Of a stretch of DNA of 18,632 bases, positions 13,188-18,632 are shown in pieces. A model generated the notes under the pieces. That model did no database searches, had not been told where the DNA came from, and worked only from the letters and a program-made list of their open reading frames with translations. The DNA comes from an uncultured Eubacteriales bacterium (lineage in GTDB: Bacteria > Bacillota > Clostridia > Oscillospirales > Acutalibacteraceae). The DNA lies in assembly GCA_900317215.1 (NCBI GenBank), contig ONFW01000019.1, positions 1 through 18,632 of the forward strand. The letters are read 5' to 3'. A program made the translations under genes and the position numbers. Each line of letters opens with the position of its first letter. The first letter of the stretch is position 1.

Positions 13188-14535
13188 TAGTTCTTACAGA
13201 GATGATCTCAATATCACAATCCTTTGGCAGCACAAGGCTTTTCAGATTATGATAAGGCAGGATACACTTTTTAAAGCCCAGTCTTGCAGCCTCCGTCACT
13301 CTCTGCGCGGCATGGTTGACACTTCTTATCTCTCCCGTAAGACCGACCTCACCAAAGGCGATAAGCTCCTCCGACACAACGAGATCCTTAAGGCTGCTGA
13401 CAAGCGCAAGAGCAAGCGGAAGATCGGTGGCAGGCTCATCAAGCCTTAATCCGCCGATAACATTGACATAGGCGTCAAGGCTTGAAAAATAGTAGCCGCA
13501 TCGCTTTTCAAGCACAGCAAGCAGCATTGACATACGGTTATAATCAAAGCCGGTGGACATTCTCCTTGGATTTCCGTATCCTGAATTAGTCACAAGCCCC
13601 TGTATCTCGGCAAGAATGGGTCTTGAGCCCTCCATGGTGCAGGCTACGCAAGTACCCGAAACATTCTTCGGCCTGCCGGAAAGGAGCATCAGAGACGGAT
13701 TTTCAACCTCGGAAAGTCCGCTGTCGCTCATCTGAAAAACGCCGATCTCGTTTGTGGAGCCGTAACGATTTTTTACGGCTCTGAGTATCCTGTAGGACAT
13801 CTGCTTATCGCCCTCAAAATACAGCACAGCGTCAACTATATGCTCAAGCACCTTTGGTCCTGCAATAGCTCCGTCCTTGTTTACATGACCAACTACGATG
13901 CAAGGGATATCGAGGGATTTCGACGTCCTCATGAGGATATTGGTACACTCTCTCACCTGTGTAACGCTGCCCGGTGACGAGCTTAGCTCCTTGAAGTTCA
14001 TCGTCTGTATCGAATCTATCATGACAAGATCAGGCTGCTCGGACTGTATCTGGTCGGCTATCACCTCGATATCGGTCTCTGTCATGACAAAGAGGTTCTC
14101 GCAGTTTACACCAAGCCTTTCCGCTCTGAGCTTTATCTGCCTTCTGGACTCCTCTCCGGAGATGTACAGGATCCTGAGGAGCTTTCCGAGATGAGAGCAT
14201 ACCTGAAGAAGTATGGTAGATTTTCCTATTCCCGGGTCACCTCCGAGGAGTACGAGGGATCCCTTTACTATGCCGCCGCCCAACACACGGTCAAGCTCCT
14301 TCAGTCCCGTATAATATCTCTGCTCGTCCTCTGTAGAGATCTGAGTTATGCTGACAGGTACAGACGAGGCCTTTTTTCGTTGAAGGTCAAGACGTGACGG
14401 ACCTTTTACAGCCTCCCTTATCTCCTCTGCAAGAGTATTCCATTCTCCGCAGGAGGGGCATTTGCCGTACCATTTTGCACTTTCATATCCGCACTCACTG
14501 CATACATACAAGCTTTTTAGTTTTGCATTTGCCAT
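13156..14535 (-). CDS. radA: DNA repair protein RadA/Sms
   Basis: RecA-like ATPase that drives branch migration in recombinational repair. 459 residues, typical. Domains in order: an N-terminal C4 zinc finger (Cys12, Cys15, Cys26, Cys29, reading VCSECG and CPSCG); the ATPase core with Walker A GGDPGIGKST (98-107), Walker B-like 'LVMIDSIQTM' (170-179), and the RadA-specific KNRYG (255-259); and a C-terminal Lon-protease-like domain (about 285-459) without proteolytic function. AGGAAG stands 8 nt before the ATG. It lies 22 nt downstream of the amidase gene and is probably co-transcribed with it. Its 3' end overlaps the convergent Cys-rich gene by 32 nt and no terminator is visible. Confidence 0.97.
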   Translation of the reverse strand: MANAKLKSLYVCSECGYESAKWYGKCPSCGEWNTLAEEIREAVKGPSRLDLQRKKASSVPVSITQISTEDEQRYYTGLKELDRVLGGGIVKGSLVLLGGDPGIGKSTILLQVCSHLGKLLRILYISGEESRRQIKLRAERLGVNCENLFVMTETDIEVIADQIQSEQPDLVMIDSIQTMNFKELSSSPGSVTQVRECTNILMRTSKSLDIPCIVVGHVNKDGAIAGPKVLEHIVDAVLYFEGDKQMSYRILRAVKNRYGSTNEIGVFQMSDSGLSEVENPSLMLLSGRPKNVSGTCVACTMEGSRPILAEIQGLVTNSGYGNPRRMSTGFDYNRMSMLLAVLEKRCGYYFSSLDAYVNVIGGLRLDEPATDLPLALALVSSLKDLVVSEELIAFGEVGLTGEIRSVNHAAQRVTEAARLGFKKCILPYHNLKSLVLPKDCDIEIISVRTIRDAVAALGG

Positions 14536-14557
14536 TTATAACACTTCCTGATATTTT

Positions 14558-15277
14558 TCATTTGCTCTGTGTACAATAGTTCATTATCCCGCAGAGCAGA
14601 GAAAAGGCAAGCTGCTGCTGATACCCTTCATCGGAGAGCTTTTTCGCCTCCTCCTCATTTGAGAGAAAGCCGCACTCCGCAATTACCGCAGGGACCCTTG
14701 CATTTGCAAGAATATATATGCTGCTGTCGGCAGGCTTTAGCTCTCTTTTGTTTTCGGGCTGAATAAGCCCCGTTACAGAGGCTCTCATGCTCTCGGCAAG
14801 CTTTATGCTCTCAGGAGAATTTGTGGAATAAAAAAACTGTGCGCCGCTGTATTTGCTCTGCTCAAATTTATTCTGATGAATACTGACAAGGATATTGTCA
14901 GGACTGCTGTTTATTATCTCAACACGCTTTTTCAGATCGGAAACCTTTTTTTCTCTTGTTGTTTCGGCAGAGCTGTCATATATTGAGATATCACTGTCTC
15001 TTGTCAGCACAGTTCTATAGCCGCAGACCGAAAGCATATCACGAAGCTTCAAGGCTATACTGAGATTGATGTCCTTTTCATACAGACCGTTGCTGACAGC
15101 GCCGCTGTCCTCTCCCCCGTGTCCTGCGTCAATTATTATTATCCTGTCACAGACACGGCTATCGGACATTACGGTGACAGCCTGATCCTCAGTAAAAGCC
15201 GTATAAAGCAGACCGCCGAAAAGAAATATGCAGAGCAGTGACGCCGAACAAACAAGATACACCTTTAGCTTATACAT
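14558..15277 (-). CDS. cwlD: N-acetylmuramoyl-L-alanine amidase, CwlD-like
   Basis: Zinc amidase (Amidase_3) that cleaves the MurNAc-L-Ala bond. 239 residues from the ATG at 15277 (GGGGTGAG just upstream); an open extension to 15325 has no ribosome site. Seen: an N-terminal membrane anchor (about 5-28), then the catalytic domain with DAGHGG (His53), YEKDIN (Glu67), SIHQN (His134) and AECGFLSN (catalytic Glu201). Size, single anchor and lack of cell-wall repeats match CwlD, which in Bacillus and Clostridioides makes muramic-delta-lactam in the spore cortex. If so the host may sporulate, but similar amidases also occur in non-sporulating Clostridia, so the symbol is tentative. It is the first gene before radA on the minus strand. 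No clean sigma-A promoter is seen between it and the terminator upstream. Confidence 0.85.
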   Translation of the reverse strand: MYKLKVYLVCSASLLCIFLFGGLLYTAFTEDQAVTVMSDSRVCDRIIIIDAGHGGEDSGAVSNGLYEKDINLSIALKLRDMLSVCGYRTVLTRDSDISIYDSSAETTREKKVSDLKKRVEIINSSPDNILVSIHQNKFEQSKYSGAQFFYSTNSPESIKLAESMRASVTGLIQPENKRELKPADSSIYILANARVPAVIAECGFLSNEEEAKKLSDEGYQQQLAFSLLCGIMNYCTQSK

Positions 15278-15345
15278 TATCTCACCCCGATAATATATAT
15301 GAGGGCAGACAGCGAATAATAACAAGGCGTAAGGCGGATCAAAGC

Positions 15346-15373
15346 TTCAAAACAAAAGCGGTCTTGCGACCGC
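15346..15373 (-). terminator. Terminator after the coiled-coil gene
   Basis: On the minus strand GCGGTC-GCAA-GACCGC, a 6-bp GC-rich stem capped by a GNRA-type tetraloop, is followed by TTTTGTTTT. It isolates the cwlD/radA pair from the upstream gene. Confidence 0.78.
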
Positions 15374-15380
15374 CTTAAGC

Positions 15381-15405
15381 TATCAGCAGGCTGTTGCTGC
15401 TGATA
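15381..15405. repeat. Second perfect hairpin between the coiled-coil gene and cwlD
   Basis: TATCAGCAG (15381-15389) and CTGCTGATA (15397-15405) form a 9-bp perfect stem with a 7-nt loop. No T-run follows directly on the minus strand. It is read just before the terminator at 15346-15373 and may help it or protect the mRNA 3' end. Confidence 0.5.
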
Positions 15406-15451
15406 TTATATATTATCAAACGGGGAAAAAATTGAACATCCGCTTTTAAAT

Positions 15452-16162
15452 TCAGTGTCTTTTTCCTGCGGGACCGGTCTCATCGGGATAGCTTATAACA
15501 GGCGCATTGCCTTCAGGAGTTTTTTCGTCCATATCGTCATCAAATGGGATCGAATTCTTGATATAAAAGCTTTCCTTTATCTCAACGAGCCTGTCAAGAT
15601 TTTTGCACAGGCGGAGGTATACGTTGTCAAGCCTGTCGTCAAGAGTAAGTGTGCCGATCTTTATATCACGGCGCAAATAAATGAGATCCTCGCTGAAAAG
15701 CCTGATCTCCTTTTCTATATTATCAATGAGCATTATTGTATCCATTGCCTTTTCCTGAGCCTCATCAATGACTCCGTGAGCCTTCTCCTCGGCCTTCATT
15801 TTAATTTTTATAAGGCTCTCCTGAAGCTCATCATATCTTTTCGCCTTGATAATAAGTGAATCATATTCCTCCTGAAGCTGCCTTTTTTCCTTCAAGCGCA
15901 GCTCCAGCTCTTTTTTATAAGCCTCAACATCATTTTCCCTCTGGCCAATGGTTTCGGCAAGTCTCATCTGTGTTTCCTGCAGAGAATTATAAAGAGCATT
16001 TCTTGAGGCGGTCATTTCGATAAGAGCAATATTCTTTTCTGTCGCTCTGAGCTCAGCCTGCTCAAGCTTATCCTGAAGAAAGTTGATCTGTTCCTCAGAG
16101 GTAAGCATATTTTTAGTATTTTCAGAAAGCTCAGAGTGCTTAATAATTACTTCTTCTGTCAT
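15452..16162 (-). CDS. Coiled-coil cytoplasmic protein, possibly DivIVA-like
   Basis: 236 residues from the ATG at 16162, with GAGG 8 nt upstream; the open frame begins at a GTG (16171) that overlaps the ribosome site. Residues ~20-160 are an almost continuous charged heptad-type helix rich in Glu, Lys, Gln and Leu. The stretch 'KAEEKAHGVIDEAQEKAMDTIMLI' (124-146) recalls the C-terminal coiled coil of DivIVA/GpsB-type proteins, but the N-terminal lipid-binding motif of DivIVA is not evident. No signal peptide or membrane segment. The tail (from ~205) is acidic and Pro-rich and likely disordered. It is monocistronic with its own promoter and terminator. Could be a cell-division or polar scaffold; this is inference from shape only. 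Confidence 0.75.
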   Translation of the reverse strand: MTEEVIIKHSELSENTKNMLTSEEQINFLQDKLEQAELRATEKNIALIEMTASRNALYNSLQETQMRLAETIGQRENDVEAYKKELELRLKEKRQLQEEYDSLIIKAKRYDELQESLIKIKMKAEEKAHGVIDEAQEKAMDTIMLIDNIEKEIRLFSEDLIYLRRDIKIGTLTLDDRLDNVYLRLCKNLDRLVEIKESFYIKNSIPFDDDMDEKTPEGNAPVISYPDETGPAGKRH

Positions 16163-16191
16163 TTTATGCACCTCATTTTTGATTCTGTTTC

Positions 16192-16221
16192 ATTATATCA
16201 TAGATTCATTTCAAAAATCAA
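16192..16221 (-). promoter_or_regulatory. Promoter for the coiled-coil gene
   Basis: On the minus strand TTGATT (16216-16221) and a perfect TATAAT (16192-16197) with an extended-10 TG (TGATATAAT) are 18 nt apart. Start near 16185; the leader is about 23 nt. Confidence 0.68.
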
Positions 16222-16306
16222 CATCTTTATCTTAAAAATAATAAATGTGGTCGTCTGAGAATTTACCCTGAGAAAAAGGGTTCCAGCCCAGAAGCACTTG
16301 ATAAGC

Positions 16307-16335
16307 TTGACATATAAAAAATAATAAATTATAAT
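16307..16335 (+). promoter_or_regulatory. Perfect-consensus sigma-A promoter for the zinc-ribbon gene
   Basis: TTGACA (16307-16312) and TATAAT (16330-16335) are exactly 17 nt apart, the full consensus, with an AT-rich spacer. Start near 16342, giving a leader of about 86 nt. The stretch 16222-16306 between this promoter and the divergent one holds no gene I can support; the short ACCCT/AGGGT dyad near 16264-16281 is weak. Confidence 0.85.
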
Positions 16336-16427
16336 GATAAAAATATAAAAGCCTATGCAGCAAAGAATTATGTTACAGAAATGACCTTTACTATTGCAGA
16401 AACTAACATCAAAAAGGAGATTTTTTT

Positions 16428-17324
16428 ATGCCTATGATTTTTTGTAAGGTATGTGGAGAAAAGCTCCCTGAAAACGCAAGGTTTTGCCCTAAATGCGGAT
16501 ATCGCTTTGAAAACGATCAGAGCGCCCCTCCTCCCTTTACCTTAACCAGGAGCCAGCCTGCTGCTCCGAATAAGCTTTCTCTCGATAAGGAACAGGAAAA
16601 GCCTAAGCTGTCGCTGACAAAAGACTCAACCGTCGGAGCTGAATACAAATCAGAGCCTCAAATGCCTGCTCAGCAGCCCCTACCTCTGAATAATCCCCAG
16701 CAAAGCATGCCCTCCTCCTATCCCGAGCCTCAGAGATACGCCTCTGCTCCCATGACCTATGACAGAAATGTTCCTCAGCAGGCAAGCCCTGTTTCGTCCG
16801 GTACTGCTGTAAAAGGGAAAAGTAAAGCCCCTGTGATATTAATTATTATAGTTCTTATATTTACTTTTGCAGGTGCAGTGACTTTTGCTTATATCTTCTT
16901 TAACTATGATAAGATGCCCTGGAAGGTCAACACAAGCTCTGCGCCCTCTGCGTCACAGACAAGCAGCCTCACCTCCGAAGAGAGCAGCTATACATCTGCA
17001 GCAGGCGGCTATGAAGAGCTTGATTTAAGAGCTATCTGTTACGACAGCAAGAACTATGATTACTCCTTTACAACTATCGCTGCAGACAACAGCTTTATCG
17101 AGGTAGATACAAATCCTCAGGATATTGCAAACTATAACAGTGCCGACGCCAAGGAGTTTATCAAGGAGCTGAATAAGACCTTCGGTTTCAGCGACAGCCT
17201 GATAGACGAAATGATTAAAACTAACGAATCAGACGGCAGCAAACTCGAGGAAAACGACGATATCAGAGTCAAGTGGCGCAATGACCCCGAAACAGGTCTT
17301 GTTGTCAGATATATCAGAAAATAA
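16428..17324 (+). CDS. Zinc-ribbon single-pass membrane protein with extracytoplasmic domain
   Basis: 298 residues; function unknown. Seen in order: an N-terminal zinc ribbon with Cys6-x2-Cys9 and Cys20-x2-Cys23 (FCKVCG...FCPKCG); a long Pro/Gln/Ser-rich linker (about 30-130) that includes the near-repeat KLSLDKEQEKPKLSLTKD; one membrane helix about 135-158; a Ser/Thr-rich stalk (about 168-192); and a small soluble C-terminal domain of about 105 residues that I do not recognise. The N-terminus would be cytoplasmic and the C-terminus outside. The layout is common in Firmicute 'zinc-ribbon domain-containing' proteins. AAAAAGGAGA precedes the ATG. It is a single gene behind a perfect-consensus promoter, so expression is expected to be high unless repressed. 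Confidence 0.82.
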   Translation: MPMIFCKVCGEKLPENARFCPKCGYRFENDQSAPPPFTLTRSQPAAPNKLSLDKEQEKPKLSLTKDSTVGAEYKSEPQMPAQQPLPLNNPQQSMPSSYPEPQRYASAPMTYDRNVPQQASPVSSGTAVKGKSKAPVILIIIVLIFTFAGAVTFAYIFFNYDKMPWKVNTSSAPSASQTSSLTSEESSYTSAAGGYEELDLRAICYDSKNYDYSFTTIAADNSFIEVDTNPQDIANYNSADAKEFIKELNKTFGFSDSLIDEMIKTNESDGSKLEENDDIRVKWRNDPETGLVVRYIRK

Positions 17325-17341
17325 ACTTGATACTCAGGATC

Positions 17342-17355
17342 AGCCCGCGAGGGCT
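17342..17355 (+). other. Short GC hairpin after the zinc-ribbon gene
   Basis: AGCCC and GGGCT form a 5-bp stem with a GCGA (GNRA) tetraloop, 18 nt after the stop codon. There is no T-run; it may be part of a composite 3' end with the larger hairpin at 17365-17403. Confidence 0.35.
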
Positions 17356-17364
17356 CCTTCAAGA

Positions 17365-17403
17365 AATGACCGCCGCAGTCAGCCTTTGACTGCGGCGGTC
17401 ATT
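17365..17403. terminator. 17-bp perfect inverted repeat between convergent genes
   Basis: AATGACCGCCGCAGTCA (17365-17381) and TGACTGCGGCGGTCATT (17387-17403) match perfectly around a 5-nt loop. Position between two convergent stops points to a bidirectional terminator, but neither strand has a T-run after the stem, so it is not a standard intrinsic terminator. Confidence 0.6.
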
Positions 17404-17416
17404 GTATGCTATTAAA

Positions 17417-18310
17417 TCATACTACGTCCTTTATCATGCCTATCTCAATTACCCTTCCGTTATCGCAAAGAAAATCAAGATGCATACTGTCAGATCCGGT
17501 ATAACCCATGTAATACTCATCTTCTACGGTAGGTTCTCCGTATATCTTCTTTATCTCATCTGTGCTCATGCCAACCTGCGCGCCCTTATCGGTCGTGACA
17601 GAGCTTCCGGAAAATGTGATGCTGAGTATTTTCTCTCCTGAGGGATCGGGATAGCTCTCGATCTGCAGATCTCCATATGTATAGATCTTATCCTCTCCGG
17701 TGCCGATACAGCTCGGCGCAGTGCTTATGCTGTCGGGATTTCCAAGCACCGACAATGCATTATCAATGCCTGCTCCGGGAACTATAGACCTGAAGGAAAT
17801 ATCACTGTCTGAAAAGCTGCCTGTCTGGGGCTGCGGCTCAGGCTCGGGCTCTGTCTGAGACTCAGGCTCTTCAACAGAGGTCTGCGGCTCAGGCTCCGGC
17901 TCCTGTTCAGAGGGCTCTGAAGACTGCAGGGGCTGTGGTTCCTCAGCAGAGCTTTCATCCTCAATGTCAGAAGCTGCGGCAGAGCTTTCATCACTTTGCT
18001 GAACTGAGCTTTCCTCGCTTTGCTCGTCAGAGCTTTCACTGTCGGCAGCAGAAGTCTTTTCCTCACTGCTCTCAGCCTTTTGGCTCTCCTGAGCAGAGGT
18101 CTTGCTTTCTTCCTTTGAGTTGACAGCGGATGCCTCGGAGGTCTTTGTCTCGGAGGTCTTTTCGCTTGTTTCAGCACTTGTCTGAGAAGCTGCAGAGCTT
18201 TCAGCCGATGAGCCGCTGCTCTGAGCACCGCTGTCCTTTGAGCCGCAGCCGGCACAGCCTGCTGCAAGAATACAGGTGATTAAAAGTGCAAGTATGATCC
18301 TTCTTTTCAT
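17417..18310 (-). CDS. Lipoprotein with long Ser/Glu/Pro linker and two SmpA/OmlA-like repeats
   Basis: 297 residues; function unknown. Seen: signal segment with lipobox LAAGC (Cys19); a low-complexity linker about 23-168, first Ser/Glu/Lys/Ala/Asp-rich and then Pro/Glu/Gln-rich with two EPEPEPQ stretches; and a C-terminal globular part (169-297). The globular part appears to hold two similar units, about 176-234 ('GAGIDNALSVLGNPDS ... ILSITFSG') and 246-292 ('VGMSTDEIKKIYGEP ... RVIEIGM'), the pattern of the SmpA/OmlA (BLIP-like) fold, in which a helix with 'x-LG-x-P' is followed by a hairpin. The linker would extend the domain through the cell wall. GAAAGGAA precedes the ATG. It follows the truncated gene on the same strand by 42 nt and probably shares its transcript. 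Confidence 0.8.
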   Translation of the reverse strand: MKRRIILALLITCILAAGCAGCGSKDSGAQSSGSSAESSAASQTSAETSEKTSETKTSEASAVNSKEESKTSAQESQKAESSEEKTSAADSESSDEQSEESSVQQSDESSAAASDIEDESSAEEPQPLQSSEPSEQEPEPEPQTSVEEPESQTEPEPEPQPQTGSFSDSDISFRSIVPGAGIDNALSVLGNPDSISTAPSCIGTGEDKIYTYGDLQIESYPDPSGEKILSITFSGSSVTTDKGAQVGMSTDEIKKIYGEPTVEDEYYMGYTGSDSMHLDFLCDNGRVIEIGMIKDVV

Positions 18311-18352
18311 TTTAATTATTTCCTTTCGTATATATGAATTCTAAGATGCGCG

Positions 18353-18632
18353 TTATCTATCCTCCGCCAGTAGAACGGTTATCTCGGCACCCTCAAGCTC
18401 CTCGGACCTGAATCGGGCTGAAAAGGAATTATCCGGAACGGTGTCGGTGCCAAGGCTTTCCCTGTCAGCGCAGGGCAGGGCTTCATAAAGAAACTCCTCT
18501 CCGTTCTTTTTCAGGGAAATGTATATATTATCACAAGTTTTCAGTTCCTGCTGAGAAACGGTTCCGCAGATCACAGTGTCGGTACTGCCCTTTATCTTCT
18601 TCATCGTTTCAGGCTCGGTACCTCTGAGAGGA
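18353..18632 (-). CDS. 3' end of a gene that continues beyond the window
   Basis: The reading frame is open through the right edge: codons upstream of the Met at 18604 continue without a stop, and that Met has no ribosome site within reach, so it is likely internal. At least 92 C-terminal residues are visible, forming a small, probably beta-rich module ('DNIYISLKKNGEEFLYEALPC' in part, ending ITVLLAEDR). I do not recognise the parent protein. It is upstream of, and probably co-transcribed with, the lipoprotein at 17417-18310. Confidence 0.55.
   Translation of the reverse strand, partial: PLRGTEPETMKKIKGSTDTVICGTVSQQELKTCDNIYISLKKNGEEFLYEALPCADRESLGTDTVPDNSFSARFRSEELEGAEITVLLAEDR

Noticed and set aside
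15381..15405. Treating the TATCAGCAG hairpin as an independent terminator
   Set aside because: No T-run follows on the minus strand; the neighbouring GCGGTC hairpin with TTTTGTTTT is the better terminator.
16204..16317. Short open stretch between the coiled-coil and zinc-ribbon genes ending in 'SSPEALDKLDI'
   Set aside because: No start codon with a ribosome site, and it overlaps the perfect promoter; possibly a decayed fragment but unsupported.
17782..18267. 161-residue open frame on the same strand as the 17417-18310 lipoprotein, rich in Arg, Lys, Leu and Ser
   Set aside because: It is an out-of-frame reading of the low-complexity Ser/Glu/Pro linker; the periodic codons keep the frame open. 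No ribosome site and no recognisable motif.

Overview
The window looks like a chromosomal segment from a low-to-mid-GC Clostridia bacterium, most likely a Ruminococcus-type member of the Oscillospiraceae. Pointers are a BspA-type leucine-rich-repeat lipoprotein, single-step meso-DAP dehydrogenase, DegV/FakA fatty-acid kinase parts, a CwlD-type amidase, Ser-rich secreted proteins, zinc-ribbon membrane proteins and TTGACA/TATAAT promoters with strong AGGAGG-type ribosome sites. This assignment is inferred from gene families; there is no rRNA or tRNA to confirm it. I see no CRISPR array, IS element, phage gene or tRNA.

Layout, left to right. (1) 29-2711, minus: ispF followed by a 728-residue LRR lipoprotein. 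(2) 2805-3218, plus: a small XRE regulator, divergent from ispF and convergent, with a 3-nt gap, on the next pair. (3) 3222-4549, minus: a shrunken DHFR-fold protein translationally coupled to a secreted NRCH-type nuclease lipoprotein. (4) 4759-5745, plus: ddh with a near-consensus promoter and a terminator shared with (5) the convergent cytidylate-kinase-like gene at 5805-6404. (6) 6586-7038, plus: a small lipoprotein ending in five tandem 11-residue helical repeats. (7) 7140-7976, plus: an unrecognised protein with a Rossmann-like half. (8) 8027-11595, minus: an operon of a GT28-like protein, fakA and a degV/fakB protein, with a TetR-family gene (11799-12389) diverging from it. (9) 12432-12845, minus: an atypical peptide deformylase, divergent from a 56-residue Cys-rich protein. 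(10) 13156-15277, minus: a cwlD-like amidase then radA. (11) 15452-16162, minus: a coiled-coil protein. (12) 16428-17324, plus: a zinc-ribbon, single-TM protein behind a perfect TTGACA-17-TATAAT promoter. (13) 17417 to the right edge, minus: a lipoprotein with a very long Ser/Glu/Pro linker, preceded by the 3' end of a gene that runs off the window.

How the genes work together: most of the window is housekeeping (isoprenoid, DAP, DNA repair, N-terminal Met processing) mixed with envelope functions. The GT28-like/fakA/fakB cluster suggests membrane-lipid handling, possibly under the adjacent TetR protein. Four lipoproteins and two membrane-anchored proteins with extracytoplasmic parts make this an envelope-rich stretch. 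Intergenic regions are short (none exceeds 300 bp) and carry readable promoters, bidirectional terminators and several palindromes.

No obvious defence or mobile system is present. The most novel-looking items are the 11-mer repeat lipoprotein, the degenerate DHFR-fold protein coupled to a nuclease, and the GT28-like/fakA/fakB/TetR lipid locus.
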